Assembly: GCF_050632395.1 (NCBI RefSeq)
Contig: NZ_CP192600.1
Location: 2,232,001-2,296,000 of the forward strand
Reading direction: 5' to 3'
DNA from: JAUYQR01 sp050632395
Lineage (GTDB): Bacteria > Pseudomonadota > Alphaproteobacteria > Rhodobacterales > Rhodobacteraceae
Length of the DNA: 64,000 nt
Position 1 is the stretch's first letter; each line of letters opens with the position of its first letter. Below the pieces are notes generated by a model that searched no databases, had not been told where the DNA came from, and was given only the letters and a program-made list of their open reading frames with translations. This document shows, in pieces, positions 40,476-48,905 of this stretch. The position numbers and the translations under genes were made by a program.

Positions 40476-41112
40476 AGAGGCGCTTCGCTTCTTCAAGGGT
40501 TTCGAACTGGTGCAGGCGGCCGTTCTTCAGGACGGCGGCGCTGCGGCAGAATTTCTCGAGCGTCTGGGCCTGATGCGAGACGATGACGACGGTGGCGTTT
40601 TGTAGCCGTTCCTTGAGGATGTTGCCTGCCTTGCGGTTGAATTCGGCGTCCGAGGTGGCGGGCATACCTTCGTCGATCAGGTAGATGTCGAATTCGATCG
40701 ACAGGAGAAGCGCGAAGGAAAACCGCGACCGCATGCCGGAGGAATAGGTGGCAAGCGGCATCTCGAAGTATTCGCCAAGGCCGCAGACCCAGCGGCAGAA
40801 GCTTTCGACATAGTCGGGGTCGAGGCCGTAGAGGCGCGCGATGTAGCGACAGTTTTCATGCGCGGAATGCTTGTTGTTCACCCCACCCATGAAGCCGAGC
40901 GGGAACGACACGCGCGAGGTCTTGAGGATGCGGCCTTCGTCTGGTTTTTCAAGCCCCGCCATCATGTTGATCAGCGTAGTCTTGCCCGCGCCGTTGGGCG
41001 CGAGGATGCCGAGCGAATTGCCAAGCTCTACCCGAAAGGAGGCGCGATCAAGGATTACCTTGCGCTGCGTTCCCGTCCAGAAGGATTTCGACACACCCTG
41101 AAACTCGATCAT
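40459..41112 (-). CDS. kpsT: Capsule export ABC transporter ATP-binding protein (KpsT-like)
   Basis: A 217-residue ATPase of the polysaccharide exporter family. Walker A is GILAPNGAGKTTLINMMAG, the polysaccharide-exporter-type signature is YSSGMRSRFSFALLLSIEFD, and Walker B is IYLIDEGMPATSD. AAGGGACAG precedes the ATG at 41112. Together with the KpsE-like protein it should export a capsular polysaccharide. The membrane permease kpsM is not in this window; its usual place next to kpsT is occupied by an NhaA gene. Confidence 0.88.
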   Translation of the reverse strand: MIEFQGVSKSFWTGTQRKVILDRASFRVELGNSLGILAPNGAGKTTLINMMAGLEKPDEGRILKTSRVSFPLGFMGGVNNKHSAHENCRYIARLYGLDPDYVESFCRWVCGLGEYFEMPLATYSSGMRSRFSFALLLSIEFDIYLIDEGMPATSDAEFNRKAGNILKERLQNATVVIVSHQAQTLEKFCRSAAVLKNGRLHQFETLEEAKRLYDYQT

Positions 41113-41228
41113 GTCTGTCCCTTGCGACACCGCGGCAGGCGGATGTCCCGACCCGGTGCTACTGCCATATCGTTAACATCCCGTCTCTGATCTTGGAAGC
41201 GCAGCGGGCAGGTGCAGCCACGAATGGA

Positions 41229-42464
41229 TCATGCCGGTGGCATCGTGGCATCGGTCGGGCGGATCCGGCGGGCGAGAAGGATCGCCGCCGGTCCGGCAAG
41301 GAGGCTGATCGCAAGGCCGAGGCGGGCGGCTTCCTGCATCGCGCCGCCGGGAAGGGCGAGGTCGAGGCTCAGGATCGGCACGGTGAAGCCCATTCCCATG
41401 ATGAGCGCGATCAGGATCAGGTCGCGCAACGTGACGCCGGCGGGCAGGCGGAGCCGAAGGGCGAGGGCAAGACCGACGCCCCCGAGCAGCATGCCGAGCG
41501 GGCGGCCAAGCCAGACGCTGGCCAGCAGCGTGACCGTGGTCGGCGCGAAGGCGTGAAGGTCGACCCCGCCCCGGGTGAGGCCGAAGAAGAACAGCACCAC
41601 GGCCAGCGGCCGCACCAGAATGTGCGCGAGGCGGTTCAGAGGATCGCGCAGATAGGCCTCGGCCTCGGCGAAAAGGCCGAAGGTGCGGTCGGCATGGGCG
41701 ATGGCGGGGATCACAGGCAGGAGGCCGAGCGCGGGCGGCAGGCCGGACGCGGCAATCCCGACCCAGGACAGAAGCCCCGCCAGCGCGTAGGGCCAAAGGA
41801 GAAGCGTGGCGCGGCGGCGCCGTTCGCTTGCGTCGGGCGGTGGGCGGCGACCGTAAAGCGCCCAGACGCCCACGGACGCTGCCAAGGGCAGGACCAGCCA
41901 AAGAAGGCGAGGCGACAGGTCGGGCAGGGTGAGCCCGACGATGACGAGGGCGGCGATGTCGGCGGCGATTGTCAGAAGAAGAAGGAGGTGCAGCGCCGTG
42001 TGGCCCCGCCCGAAGGCGCGCAGCCCGATGAGGTAGGCGAGCGTCACGTCGCTGGCGAGGGGCACGGTCCAGCCCGTGCCGAAGCTGGCTTCCTCGGCGG
42101 TCTCGATCAGGGTTCCGACGACAAGCCACATCAGGGCAGCCCCCGCGAGGCCGCCCAGCGTGAGACCGAGCGGCAGAAGCGCCTGAGTGCCCTGCAATTC
42201 GCCGCGTTCGAGGACCAGCGCCTCCCACAGTTCCTTGCCGATGAAAAAAAGAAAGAGCGGCATCAGCACATGCGAGACAAGAAGGAACGGGGTCAGGCTG
42301 ACCGGCAGCGCGGCGACCCAGTGCGGCAGGTCGATGTCGAGAAGGCGAAACTCGATCGCGTCGTAATAGCTGGCCGGGGCAAGGTTGACCCAGACCGTGG
42401 CAAGGAGCGCACCGCCGAGAAGGGCGGTCGCGAAGGTACTGACGAAAGGCGAGACACGGTACAT
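41229..42464 (-). CDS. NhaA-type Na+/H+ antiporter with altered core residues
   Basis: A 411-residue protein with about twelve helices matching NhaA. The TM4 region WTVPLASDVTLAYLIGLRAF retains the Asp equivalent to E. coli D133. In the TM5 region, LLTIAADIAALVIV has Ala-Asp where E. coli has the D163-D164 pair, so only the second Asp remains. In the TM10 region, LGRPLGM has Arg at the place of E. coli Lys300, the salt-bridge partner of D163. GMGFTVPILSLDLAL matches the C-terminal conserved block. It probably still exchanges a cation for protons, but with different coupling. Residue equivalences come from remembered E. coli sequence. Confidence 0.82.
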   Translation of the reverse strand: MYRVSPFVSTFATALLGGALLATVWVNLAPASYYDAIEFRLLDIDLPHWVAALPVSLTPFLLVSHVLMPLFLFFIGKELWEALVLERGELQGTQALLPLGLTLGGLAGAALMWLVVGTLIETAEEASFGTGWTVPLASDVTLAYLIGLRAFGRGHTALHLLLLLTIAADIAALVIVGLTLPDLSPRLLWLVLPLAASVGVWALYGRRPPPDASERRRRATLLLWPYALAGLLSWVGIAASGLPPALGLLPVIPAIAHADRTFGLFAEAEAYLRDPLNRLAHILVRPLAVVLFFFGLTRGGVDLHAFAPTTVTLLASVWLGRPLGMLLGGVGLALALRLRLPAGVTLRDLILIALIMGMGFTVPILSLDLALPGGAMQEAARLGLAISLLAGPAAILLARRIRPTDATMPPA

Positions 42465-42506
42465 CGGGCAGGGTCCGTCGGTTGGCGTCGAGCGTGGGGC
42501 AGGCGG

Positions 42507-42565
42507 CCGGAGGGTTTCACACCCTCCGGACCTCCCGTGGGATATTTGGCAAAGGGGAAGGCGAA
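42507..42565 (+). repeat. TTCAC-loop intergenic repeat, copy 2
   Basis: Perfect 9-bp stem CCGGAGGGT (42507-42515) / ACCCTCCGG (42521-42529), loop TTCAC, then ACCTCCCGTGGGATATTTGG and the purine tract AAAGGGGAAGG. It lies between the divergent NhaA and uracil-DNA glycosylase genes, 43 bases upstream of the NhaA start. Confidence 0.8.
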
Positions 42566-42664
42566 AGTGCGATCGGCGAAGTCATGCGCGGCATTAGACC
42601 GTATTGCTGGCTTGTCGCAATGGGTGGGGTTGCGGTGGTGCGCGAGGGCGGCAATCCTTGGGGG

Positions 42665-43249
42665 ATGGAGCTTTTCGAGCAGATCCGAGGCTGTCGTCTG
42701 TGCGCGGCGCGGTTCGCCGCGACGGCGACCGCGCATGAGCCAAAGCCGGTGGCGTGGTTTCAGCCCGGGGCACGGCTTTTGGTCGCGGGGCAGGCGCCGG
42801 GGGCACGGGTGCAGGAGAGCGGGCGGCCCTTCACCGACCGGTCGGGGATTCGGTTGCGCGATTGGATGGGCGTGAGCGAGGCGGAGTTTTATGACCTTGC
42901 CCGCGTGGCTGTGGTGCCGATGGCGTTCTGCTTTCCCGGCTATGACGCGAAGGGCGCCGACCTGCCGCCGCCGCCCGTTTGTGCCGCGACGTGGCGCGCG
43001 CGGGTTATGGCAGGCTTGCCCGAGGTGCGGCTGGTACTGGCGGTGGGAGGGGCCGCGATCCGCTGGCATCTGGGGGCGCGGGACGTGTCGCAAACCGTGG
43101 CGGATTGGCGCGGGTTTGCCGCGCGGGGCGTGTTTCCCTTGCCGCATCCGTCGTGGCGCAATACCGGGTGGCTGAAGCAGCATCCGTGGTTCGAGGCGGA
43201 ACTGCTGCCGGAGTTGCGGCGGAAGGTGCGGGAGGTTCTGGATGAGTGA
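42665..43249 (+). CDS. Uracil-DNA glycosylase family protein
   Basis: About 194 residues from the ATG at 42665, where relatives begin (MELFEQIRGCRLCAARF). LLVAGQAPGARVQESGRPFTDRSG corresponds to the water-activating loop of the superfamily, and LPHPSWRNTGWL is the DNA-intercalating His loop. Cysteines in GCRLCAARF recall the iron-sulfur forms, but a full four-Cys set is not obvious. It could remove uracil from DNA, or be one of the uncharacterised UDG-like proteins. A longer frame begins at 42482 but contains an intergenic repeat. It overlaps the SseB start by 8 bases. Confidence 0.8.
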   Translation: MELFEQIRGCRLCAARFAATATAHEPKPVAWFQPGARLLVAGQAPGARVQESGRPFTDRSGIRLRDWMGVSEAEFYDLARVAVVPMAFCFPGYDAKGADLPPPPVCAATWRARVMAGLPEVRLVLAVGGAAIRWHLGARDVSQTVADWRGFAARGVFPLPHPSWRNTGWLKQHPWFEAELLPELRRKVREVLDE

Positions 43250-44030
43250 TGTGGTGACGATGCTGGACGCGGCCCATGCAGCGGTCTCGGCCGACCCGGA
43301 GAACGACACGCTGCGGCTGCGGTTCTATGAGCGGCTGGCGGATGGCGAGATGATCCTGCTGCTGGAGCGCGAGGTTTCGGGCGGGCAGGTGGAGCCGCGG
43401 GTGTTCAACCTTGAAGGCGGGCCGGTGGTGCTGGTCTTTGACCGGGAGGAGCGGCTGGCCAGCTTTACCGGCGGGATCGCGCCTTATGCGGCGCTGCCGG
43501 GGCGGGTGATCGCGGGGATGCTGAAGGGGCAGGGGATCGGGCTGGGGGTGAACCTTGGCGTGGCGCCGTCGTCGATGCTGCTGCCGGCCGAAGCGCTGGA
43601 CTGGCTGGCGATGGCGCTGGAAGCGGGGCCCGAGGCAGCGGAGGGCAAGCCGGAAGCGTTTCATGCGCCGAAAGGGTTGCCGGAGGATCTGCTGACCGGG
43701 CTGGATGCGAAGCTGGCAAAGGCTGCGGGGCTGGCGTCGGGGGCGCTGCTGGCGGGGGTGAGTTACAGGGGCGGGCGGCGCGGGCACATGCTGGCGTTTC
43801 TGGACGCGACACCGGGGGCGGAGGACGCGCTGGCGCGGGCGGTGGGTGAGGCGTTGGTGTTTTCGGGCGTCGAGGCCGGGGAGCTGGACGTGGCCTTCCT
43901 GCGCACCGGCGAGCCGGGCGTGGCCGCGATGGCGCGCGTGGGGCTGCGGTTTGACCTGCCGGAGCCTGAGGTGCCGGAGGCGCCAGGCGCGCCGGGGATG
44001 CGGCCGGACAAGCCGCCGAAATTGCGGTGA
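43242..44030 (+). CDS. SseB family protein
   Basis: A 262-residue soluble protein with the SseB N-terminal domain pattern: FYERLADGEMILLLE near residue 27, then VFNLEGGPVVLVFDREERLASF and YAALPGRVIAGML. Its C-terminus is a proline-rich tail (LPEPEVPEAPGAPGMRPDKPP). In enterobacteria SseB is annotated as a serine-sensitivity enhancing protein of unclear role. It overlaps the uracil-DNA glycosylase gene by 8 bases and the two are probably translated together. The rplM promoter follows. Confidence 0.82.
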   Translation: MSDVVTMLDAAHAAVSADPENDTLRLRFYERLADGEMILLLEREVSGGQVEPRVFNLEGGPVVLVFDREERLASFTGGIAPYAALPGRVIAGMLKGQGIGLGVNLGVAPSSMLLPAEALDWLAMALEAGPEAAEGKPEAFHAPKGLPEDLLTGLDAKLAKAAGLASGALLAGVSYRGGRRGHMLAFLDATPGAEDALARAVGEALVFSGVEAGELDVAFLRTGEPGVAAMARVGLRFDLPEPEVPEAPGAPGMRPDKPPKLR

Positions 44031-44099
44031 GATGTGGGGTAAAATGATACCATTTGCGGAAGCTGTTGTTTTTGTGTGATTTTAAGTAGCTTTGCGGCC

Positions 44100-44158
44100 T
44101 TGACCTGCGCTGCGGTTTCGCGGATAAGCCGGCATCCGAGTTTTGGGGCGCGTGCCCC
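44100..44158 (+). promoter_or_regulatory. Promoter and leader hairpin of rplM-rpsI
   Basis: TTGACC (44100-44105) and GATAAG (44123-44128) with 17-bp spacing form a good sigma-70 promoter. The leader contains GGGGC (44145-44149) / GCCCC (44154-44158) with a GCGT loop, ending 23 bases before the rplM ATG. It is a candidate site of L13-type autoregulation. Confidence 0.6.
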
Positions 44159-44181
44159 GTCATCCTCATGGGACACTCCGC

Positions 44182-44646
44182 ATGAAAACCTTTACGGCTA
44201 CACCGGCCGACATCGAGAAGAAGTGGATCCTGATCGACGCCGAAGGCATCGTTCTGGGCCGCCTCGCAACGATCGTCGCCAACATCCTGCGCGGCAAGAA
44301 CAAGCCGACGTTCACCCCCCACATGGACATGGGTGACAATGTCATCGTCATCAACGCCGACAAGGTGCAGATGACCGGCAACAAGCGCAACGACAAGGTC
44401 TACTACTGGCACACCGGGCATCCTGGCGGCATCAAGCAGCGCACCGCGCGGCAGGTGCTGGAAGGCAACCACCCCGAGCGTGTGGTGGAAAAGGCCGTCG
44501 AGCGGATGATCACCCGCAACCGCCTTGGCCGTGTGCAGATGACCAACCTGCGTGTCTACGCCGGTGCGGCCCATCCGCATGAAGCGCAGCAGCCGACCGT
44601 CCTGGACGTTGCGGCGCTGAACCCGAAGAACACCCGGAGCGCATGA
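44182..44646 (+). CDS. rplM: 50S ribosomal protein L13
   Basis: A 154-residue L13 starting MKTFTATPADIEKKWILID, with LGRLATIVANILRGKNKPTFTPHMDMGD and the YYWHTGHPGGIK block typical of the family. It binds 23S rRNA early in assembly of the large subunit. Length and start match bacterial L13. Its stop overlaps the rpsI start by 4 bases, the conserved L13-S9 operon. Confidence 0.97.
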   Translation: MKTFTATPADIEKKWILIDAEGIVLGRLATIVANILRGKNKPTFTPHMDMGDNVIVINADKVQMTGNKRNDKVYYWHTGHPGGIKQRTARQVLEGNHPERVVEKAVERMITRNRLGRVQMTNLRVYAGAAHPHEAQQPTVLDVAALNPKNTRSA

Positions 44647-45131
44647 GCATGGCCGATATCAAAACCCTCGACGATCTGAAGTCGGCTGTTGAAACGGCAG
44701 CGCCTGTTGCCGTTGCGGCGCCTCGTGTCGCGGTGCGCGACAAATTGGGCCGGTCTTACGCGACGGGAAAGCGCAAGAACGCGGTCGCCCGCGTCTGGAT
44801 CAAGCCGGGCTCCGGCAAGGTCGTTGTGAACGGCAAGGAAATGGCGGCCTATTTCGCCCGTCCGGTGCTGCAGATGATCCTGCGCCAGCCGTTCACCATC
44901 GCCAATGTGGAAGGCCAGTTCGACGTGATGGCCACCGTGGCTGGCGGCGGGCTTTCGGGCCAGGCCGGTGCGGTGAAGCACGGGATTTCCAAGGCGCTGC
45001 AACTGTATGAGCCCGCCCTGCGCGGTGCGCTGAAAGCGGCAGGTTTCCTGACCCGCGACAGCCGTGTCGTGGAACGGAAGAAATACGGCAAGGCCAAGGC
45101 CCGCAAATCGTTCCAGTTCTCGAAGCGTTAA
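44643..45131 (+). CDS. rpsI: 30S ribosomal protein S9
   Basis: A 162-residue S9. An N-terminal extension of about 35 residues (DDLKSAVETAAPVAVAAPRV), usual in alphaproteobacteria, precedes the core YATGKRKNAVARVWIKPG. GGGLSGQAGAVKHGISKAL and the basic C-terminus KARKSFQFSKR, which reaches the P-site tRNA, are intact. A strong terminator follows. Confidence 0.97.
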   Translation: MSMADIKTLDDLKSAVETAAPVAVAAPRVAVRDKLGRSYATGKRKNAVARVWIKPGSGKVVVNGKEMAAYFARPVLQMILRQPFTIANVEGQFDVMATVAGGGLSGQAGAVKHGISKALQLYEPALRGALKAAGFLTRDSRVVERKKYGKAKARKSFQFSKR

Positions 45132-45170
45132 GCTTGGCGAACCGCACCAACCTGGTGCACAGCAGATTCA

Positions 45171-45201
45171 AAAGGGCGCAGCGATGAGTTGCGCCCTTTT
45201 A
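45171..45201 (+). terminator. Rho-independent terminator of rplM-rpsI
   Basis: Perfect 11-bp stem AAAAGGGCGCA (45171-45181) / TGCGCCCTTTT (45191-45201) with a 9-base loop; the stem's own T-run ends the hairpin. It lies 40 bases after the rpsI stop. Confidence 0.9.
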
Positions 45202-45254
45202 CGTAGGAGCCCAACTTCGAACGGGAAACGAATGGTTTCCGGGGCGCTTTTCGC

Positions 45255-47006
45255 ATGAAGTACAGAAAAGAGATTGACGGTCTTCGCGCCGTGGCGGTTT
45301 TGCCCGTCATACTTTTCCATGCAGGCTTTAGCGCTTTTCCGGGCGGCTACGTCGGCGTTGATGTGTTTTTCGTTATTAGCGGCTATCTTATCACGCGTAT
45401 TCTGATTGATGAGATCGGGCGCGGAGATTTTTCGGTCCTGCGCTTTTACGAGCGTCGCGCGCGACAGATCCTGCCGGCGCTTTTTGCAGTGCTGCTGATT
45501 TGCCTGCCCTTTGCCTGGATGTGGCTGCTGCCAGAACAATTGAAGGAGTTTGCCGAAAGTTTGGGCTCGGTATTGGTTTTTCTGTCCAACATGTATTTCA
45601 TGAGCCAAGTCAGCTATTTCGCACCGGCCGCCGAATTGCAGCCGTTGCTGCACACCTGGAGCCTGGCTGTCGAGGAGCAGTACTATCTGGCGTTTCCGCT
45701 GATCGTTGCCGTCTGCTTGCGTTCCGGGCTTTCCAAGCTGTTCGTGGTGACGCTGATCCTGACATTGGCCAGCCTAGCGCTTAGCGTGGTGGGCAATCGG
45801 TTGGATCCCGGGCGAAACTTCTTTTTCACCCTCTCGAGATTTTGGGAGCTTGGCATTGGCTCGCTTTGTGCCGTGTTGTCGGTCCGCTACCCCAATTTGC
45901 GGAGCGGGCCGCTGGCTGCATTAGGGCTGATGCTAGTTCTGGGCGCGGTCTTCCTTTTCGACCGCGAAATGCCGTCAGCTGCGCTCGCCACGCTTGCTCC
46001 AGTCATTGGTGCGGCGCTGATCGTGCTATTTGCCCGTGAGGGTACGGTGGTCGCGCAGGTGCTTTCGCATCCCGCCCTAGTTGGCATCGGTCTGGTCAGC
46101 TACAGTGCCTACCTTGCCCATCAGCCCCTGTTTGCCTTTGCGCGGGTTCGCAGCGCCGAGGAGCCGGGCTTGCTGTTGTTGTTGGCGCTGTGTCTGGCAT
46201 CGCTTGGTCTGGGCTGGCTAAGTTGGCGCTTCATTGAGCGCCCGTTCCGGGGGCAGGGGCGGCTGGTCTTGCCCGACCGCAAGCACCTTGCCGTAGTCTT
46301 TGCATCGACTGCCGCCATCCTGATGACATTGGCAGTCTATGTCCGGTCGAACGAAGGTTTTCCCGGCCGTGTGACGGAGCGTTATGCCGGCGAGATTGGC
46401 TCTGACGCTTTCAACGAGGATATGGGCGAGCGGTTCTTTCCCTGCACGCCTGAGAGATTGAACCAGGCGGCGCCGTCGGGGGCGGGCAGGTCACGCTGCC
46501 TGCAAAGCCAACCCGACGTTCCAGTGACCGTTGCCGTGCTGGGCGATTCCCATGCCGAACACCTGTTTGCCGGGCTTGCCGACACGTTGCAGGGCGACGT
46601 GGTTGCAATCTATCTGCAGAACACGGTCCCTTTCCGAAGTGACCCGCTTATGCAAGATTTTTATGCCGAGCTTGGTCGAAATAGGAATATTACAACGGTT
46701 GTCTTTGCCATGCATTGGCCGAGGCGATTTGCCCAGATCGACGATGCGGACGTGTTTCGCGACGAACTTCAGGCCACGCTCTCATACCTGAAAGGGCTTG
46801 GTGTCGAGGTCTATGTGGTGGGCGAGCTACCGTGGTTCGCATCGGAGCCCGCGAACTGCAAGTATGAGGTTATTGAGGGCAATCTGCGGTACTGCAGCGC
46901 GGAAAGGTCGGACGCGAGCGAGTTGGCGGCTGAATACAGGCCGATCCTGTCGGAGGTGACGTCCAATCTTGGCATCCCGGTTGTGCCGGTCCGTGATCTG
47001 TTTTGA
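45255..47006 (+). CDS. OafA/YrhL-type O-acyltransferase, ending at a premature TGA
   Basis: Residues 1 to about 340 are an acyltransferase-3 membrane domain (YRKEIDGLRAVAVLPVILFHAGF, VDVFFVISGYLIT, LLHTWSLAVEEQYY, FIERPFRG) with about ten helices. A periplasmic SGNH domain follows, with its nucleophile in VTVAVLGDSHAEHLF. Such proteins O-acetylate surface polysaccharides. Translation stops at 583 residues with PVRDLF, but the same frame continues after the TGA with the missing final SGNH block. The encoded protein therefore lacks the catalytic Asp-x-x-His region. GC content looks lower than in neighbours. Confidence 0.85.
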   Translation: MKYRKEIDGLRAVAVLPVILFHAGFSAFPGGYVGVDVFFVISGYLITRILIDEIGRGDFSVLRFYERRARQILPALFAVLLICLPFAWMWLLPEQLKEFAESLGSVLVFLSNMYFMSQVSYFAPAAELQPLLHTWSLAVEEQYYLAFPLIVAVCLRSGLSKLFVVTLILTLASLALSVVGNRLDPGRNFFFTLSRFWELGIGSLCAVLSVRYPNLRSGPLAALGLMLVLGAVFLFDREMPSAALATLAPVIGAALIVLFAREGTVVAQVLSHPALVGIGLVSYSAYLAHQPLFAFARVRSAEEPGLLLLLALCLASLGLGWLSWRFIERPFRGQGRLVLPDRKHLAVVFASTAAILMTLAVYVRSNEGFPGRVTERYAGEIGSDAFNEDMGERFFPCTPERLNQAAPSGAGRSRCLQSQPDVPVTVAVLGDSHAEHLFAGLADTLQGDVVAIYLQNTVPFRSDPLMQDFYAELGRNRNITTVVFAMHWPRRFAQIDDADVFRDELQATLSYLKGLGVEVYVVGELPWFASEPANCKYEVIEGNLRYCSAERSDASELAAEYRPILSEVTSNLGIPVVPVRDLF

Positions 47007-47150
47007 AGCTTCGGGCTGTGTTCAATGGTGCGCGACGGGGTGATCCTGTTTCGTGATAGCAACCACCTGAACATTCAGGGCGCGGAACTTGTCGGGGCAA
47101 GAGTCGCGGCTCAGATACTAGCCGCGCGACGTGGGGTGGTGGTTCCTTGA
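47007..47150 (+). pseudogene. Detached C-terminus of the OafA-type acyltransferase
   Basis: The frame continues directly after the TGA at 47004-47006 and reads SFGLCSMVRDGVILFRDSNH followed by LNIQGAELVGARVAAQILAA, ending at a TGA at 47148-47150. RDSNHLNIQGA is the last SGNH motif with the catalytic Asp and His. No indel is needed to join the two parts, so a single base change explains the break. Confidence 0.75.
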
Positions 47151-47178
47151 AAAAAAAAGGACCGGGAAAACCCGGTCC
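47150..47178 (-). terminator. Terminator of the DUF1127 gene
   Basis: On the reverse strand GGACCGGG, loop TTTT, CCCGGTCC is followed by a run of nine or so T residues (A-run at 47150-47158 on the + strand). It lies about 30 bases beyond the DUF1127 stop and also ends the convergent acyltransferase region. Confidence 0.85.
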
Positions 47179-47207
47179 AGTCAGGGGTTTCGGTGGCATC
47201 CAGCCGG

Positions 47208-47411
47208 TCAGGGCTGCCAAATCGGTTTGGCGCACTCGACTGCTGCTGTTTCTGGGTCCAGCCCAATGTCGCGCAGAAGATGGCTGTCAAGCCGGGCCAG
47301 CATTGCGCGTTCGCGGCGGCGGACCGACCAGGCGACTACCGTGTCGATGACGGCGCGGAGAAGGCCGGTGGCGGTGGGTGTGGCGCGGACGAGGGTGGGT
47401 GCGCGGGACAT
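47208..47411 (-). CDS. DUF1127 small protein
   Basis: A 67-residue basic protein. The C-terminal half carries the DUF1127 pattern: WSVRRRERAMLARLDSHLLRDIGLD (arginine-rich helix, L-x-D-H/R-x-L-x-D-I-G-L). Such proteins in alphaproteobacteria bind RNA or affect phosphate and carbon metabolism. The ATG at 47411 lies 90 bases from the divergent MocR gene, and the operator between them may control both. A terminator follows the stop. Confidence 0.85.
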   Translation of the reverse strand: MSRAPTLVRATPTATGLLRAVIDTVVAWSVRRRERAMLARLDSHLLRDIGLDPETAAVECAKPIWQP

Positions 47412-47431
47412 CGTTACGTCTTTCTTTTGTG

Positions 47432-47471
47432 TTGATACAATCACAGACATTCTATACAGCGCTTGTATCAA
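47432..47471. promoter_or_regulatory. MocR operator: inverted TTGATACAA sites
   Basis: TTGATACAA at 47432-47440 and its exact reverse complement TTGTATCAA at 47463-47471, separated by 22 bases, lie in the divergent promoter region. A third TGATACAA occurs at 47507-47514 just inside the MocR coding start. MocR/GabR-type regulators bind spaced repeats of this kind. Confidence 0.7.
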
Positions 47472-47501
47472 TTCCACACACAGAAGCGCCAGAGGTTTAT
47501 T

Positions 47502-48905
47502 GTGACTGATACAACTTGGGCGCCCGATCTGAGTCAATTTCCAGGCCCGAAGTATCTGAGCCTGAGCCGCGCCTTGCGTGAGGCGATCAGGACCGGCGAT
47601 CTGCCGCCCAACGCGCAGCTCCCCACGGTTAGGGATCTGGCCTGGCGCTTGCATCTGACGCCGGGAACGGTGGCGCGGGCCTATCAGCTTGCAACGCAGG
47701 AAGGGCTGCTGGCGGCAACCGTGGGGCGTGGCACTTTTGTTGCGGCCCAAGCCCCTCGACTTGGCCCGACGCAGGCGCTTTATACCGAGCGGCTGACGGG
47801 TGGTGCGACGGGGCTTGTTGACCTGCGCCCGCCGCAGGTGGCCGAGGTGGGTCAGCGCGAGGCGTTCCGGGCAGCGCTGCTGGCGATGGCCGAGACGACG
47901 GGGCAGGGCTGGCTGGATTACACCAGTCAGGGCGGCGAGGCGGACCTGCGGGCCGAGATCGTGGGCTGGATGGGCGACCGGCTGCTGGGGCCGATCGGGC
48001 CGCAGGACGTGGCGCTGACGCATGGCGGGCAGAACGCGATTCACTTGATCTTTGACTGCTGCCTGCGCGGCGAGCGGCCCGTGGTCCTGATCGAGGAACT
48101 GGCCTATCCGGGCTTTCGCTATGCCGCGCGGGCGGCACGGGCCGAAGTCGTGCCCGTAGAGATCGACGAACACGGCATCGTGCCGGCGGCGCTGGAGGCT
48201 GCGTGCCGGCGGCACGGCGCGCAGGTACTGTGCCTGACATCGGAGGCACAGAACCCGACGACCGGACGAATGCCGGTGGAGCGGCGTCAGCAGATTGCCG
48301 AGATCGCGCGGCGCTATGACCTGCAGGTGCTGGAGGACGATTGCTATTCGGTCGCGGAAAGCGACATTCCAAGTTTGCGCGCGCTGGCGCCGGAGCGGGT
48401 CTGGCTGGTGGGCAGCCTGTCCAAGACGATCTCGGCGGCGCTGCGGTTTGGCTATGTGATCTGCCCGGCCGGGATGGGCGAGGCCGGGCGGTTGACGGCG
48501 CAGCATGGGTTCTTTGCACTGTCGCGCCCGGTGGCGGACCTGTGCCTGCATCTGTTCCGGTCCGGGGCCGCCGCCGCGATCAAGCGCAAGGTGCAGGCGG
48601 AGTTTGCCGAGCGGTTGCAGATTCTGGTGAACCACATCGGGGCGTTCGACCTTGATTGGCAACCGGGGGTGCCGTTCGTCTGGCTGCGCCTGCCGATGGG
48701 GTGGCGGGCGTCGACCTTCACCCGGATGGCCGAGGCGCGGGGTGTTCTGGTGCGGTCGGCCGACGAATACGCACTGATCAACGGGCGGGCGCCAAGTGCG
48801 GTGCGCATCGCTATTTCAGGCAGTCTTGCCCGTGACGCATTCGAGCGGGCGATGCGGACGCTGGCCGACCTGCTGGCCAACCCGCCATCGGATCTTTCGG
48901 TCTGA
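47502..48905 (+). CDS. MocR-type transcriptional regulator (GntR HTH plus aminotransferase domain)
   Basis: A 467-residue regulator. Residues about 12-80 are a GntR winged helix (YLSLSRALREAIRTGDLPPN, LPTVRDLAWRLHLTPGTVARAYQLA). The rest is an inactive-type class I aminotransferase domain that binds PLP, with the Schiff-base Lys in GSLSKTISAALRFGY and YPGFRYAARAA for the cofactor. MocR proteins include PdxR, GabR and TauR; the ligand here is unknown. The start is the GTG at 47502, preceded by AGAGG; the TTG at 47463 lies inside the operator. Probably autoregulated and acting on the divergent DUF1127 gene. Confidence 0.9.
   Translation: MTDTTWAPDLSQFPGPKYLSLSRALREAIRTGDLPPNAQLPTVRDLAWRLHLTPGTVARAYQLATQEGLLAATVGRGTFVAAQAPRLGPTQALYTERLTGGATGLVDLRPPQVAEVGQREAFRAALLAMAETTGQGWLDYTSQGGEADLRAEIVGWMGDRLLGPIGPQDVALTHGGQNAIHLIFDCCLRGERPVVLIEELAYPGFRYAARAARAEVVPVEIDEHGIVPAALEAACRRHGAQVLCLTSEAQNPTTGRMPVERRQQIAEIARRYDLQVLEDDCYSVAESDIPSLRALAPERVWLVGSLSKTISAALRFGYVICPAGMGEAGRLTAQHGFFALSRPVADLCLHLFRSGAAAAIKRKVQAEFAERLQILVNHIGAFDLDWQPGVPFVWLRLPMGWRASTFTRMAEARGVLVRSADEYALINGRAPSAVRIAISGSLARDAFERAMRTLADLLANPPSDLSV

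Noticed and set aside
47004..47006. TGA in the acyltransferase as a selenocysteine codon
   Set aside because: No selenocysteine is known in this family at this place, and no convincing bSECIS hairpin follows. A nonsense change is simpler.
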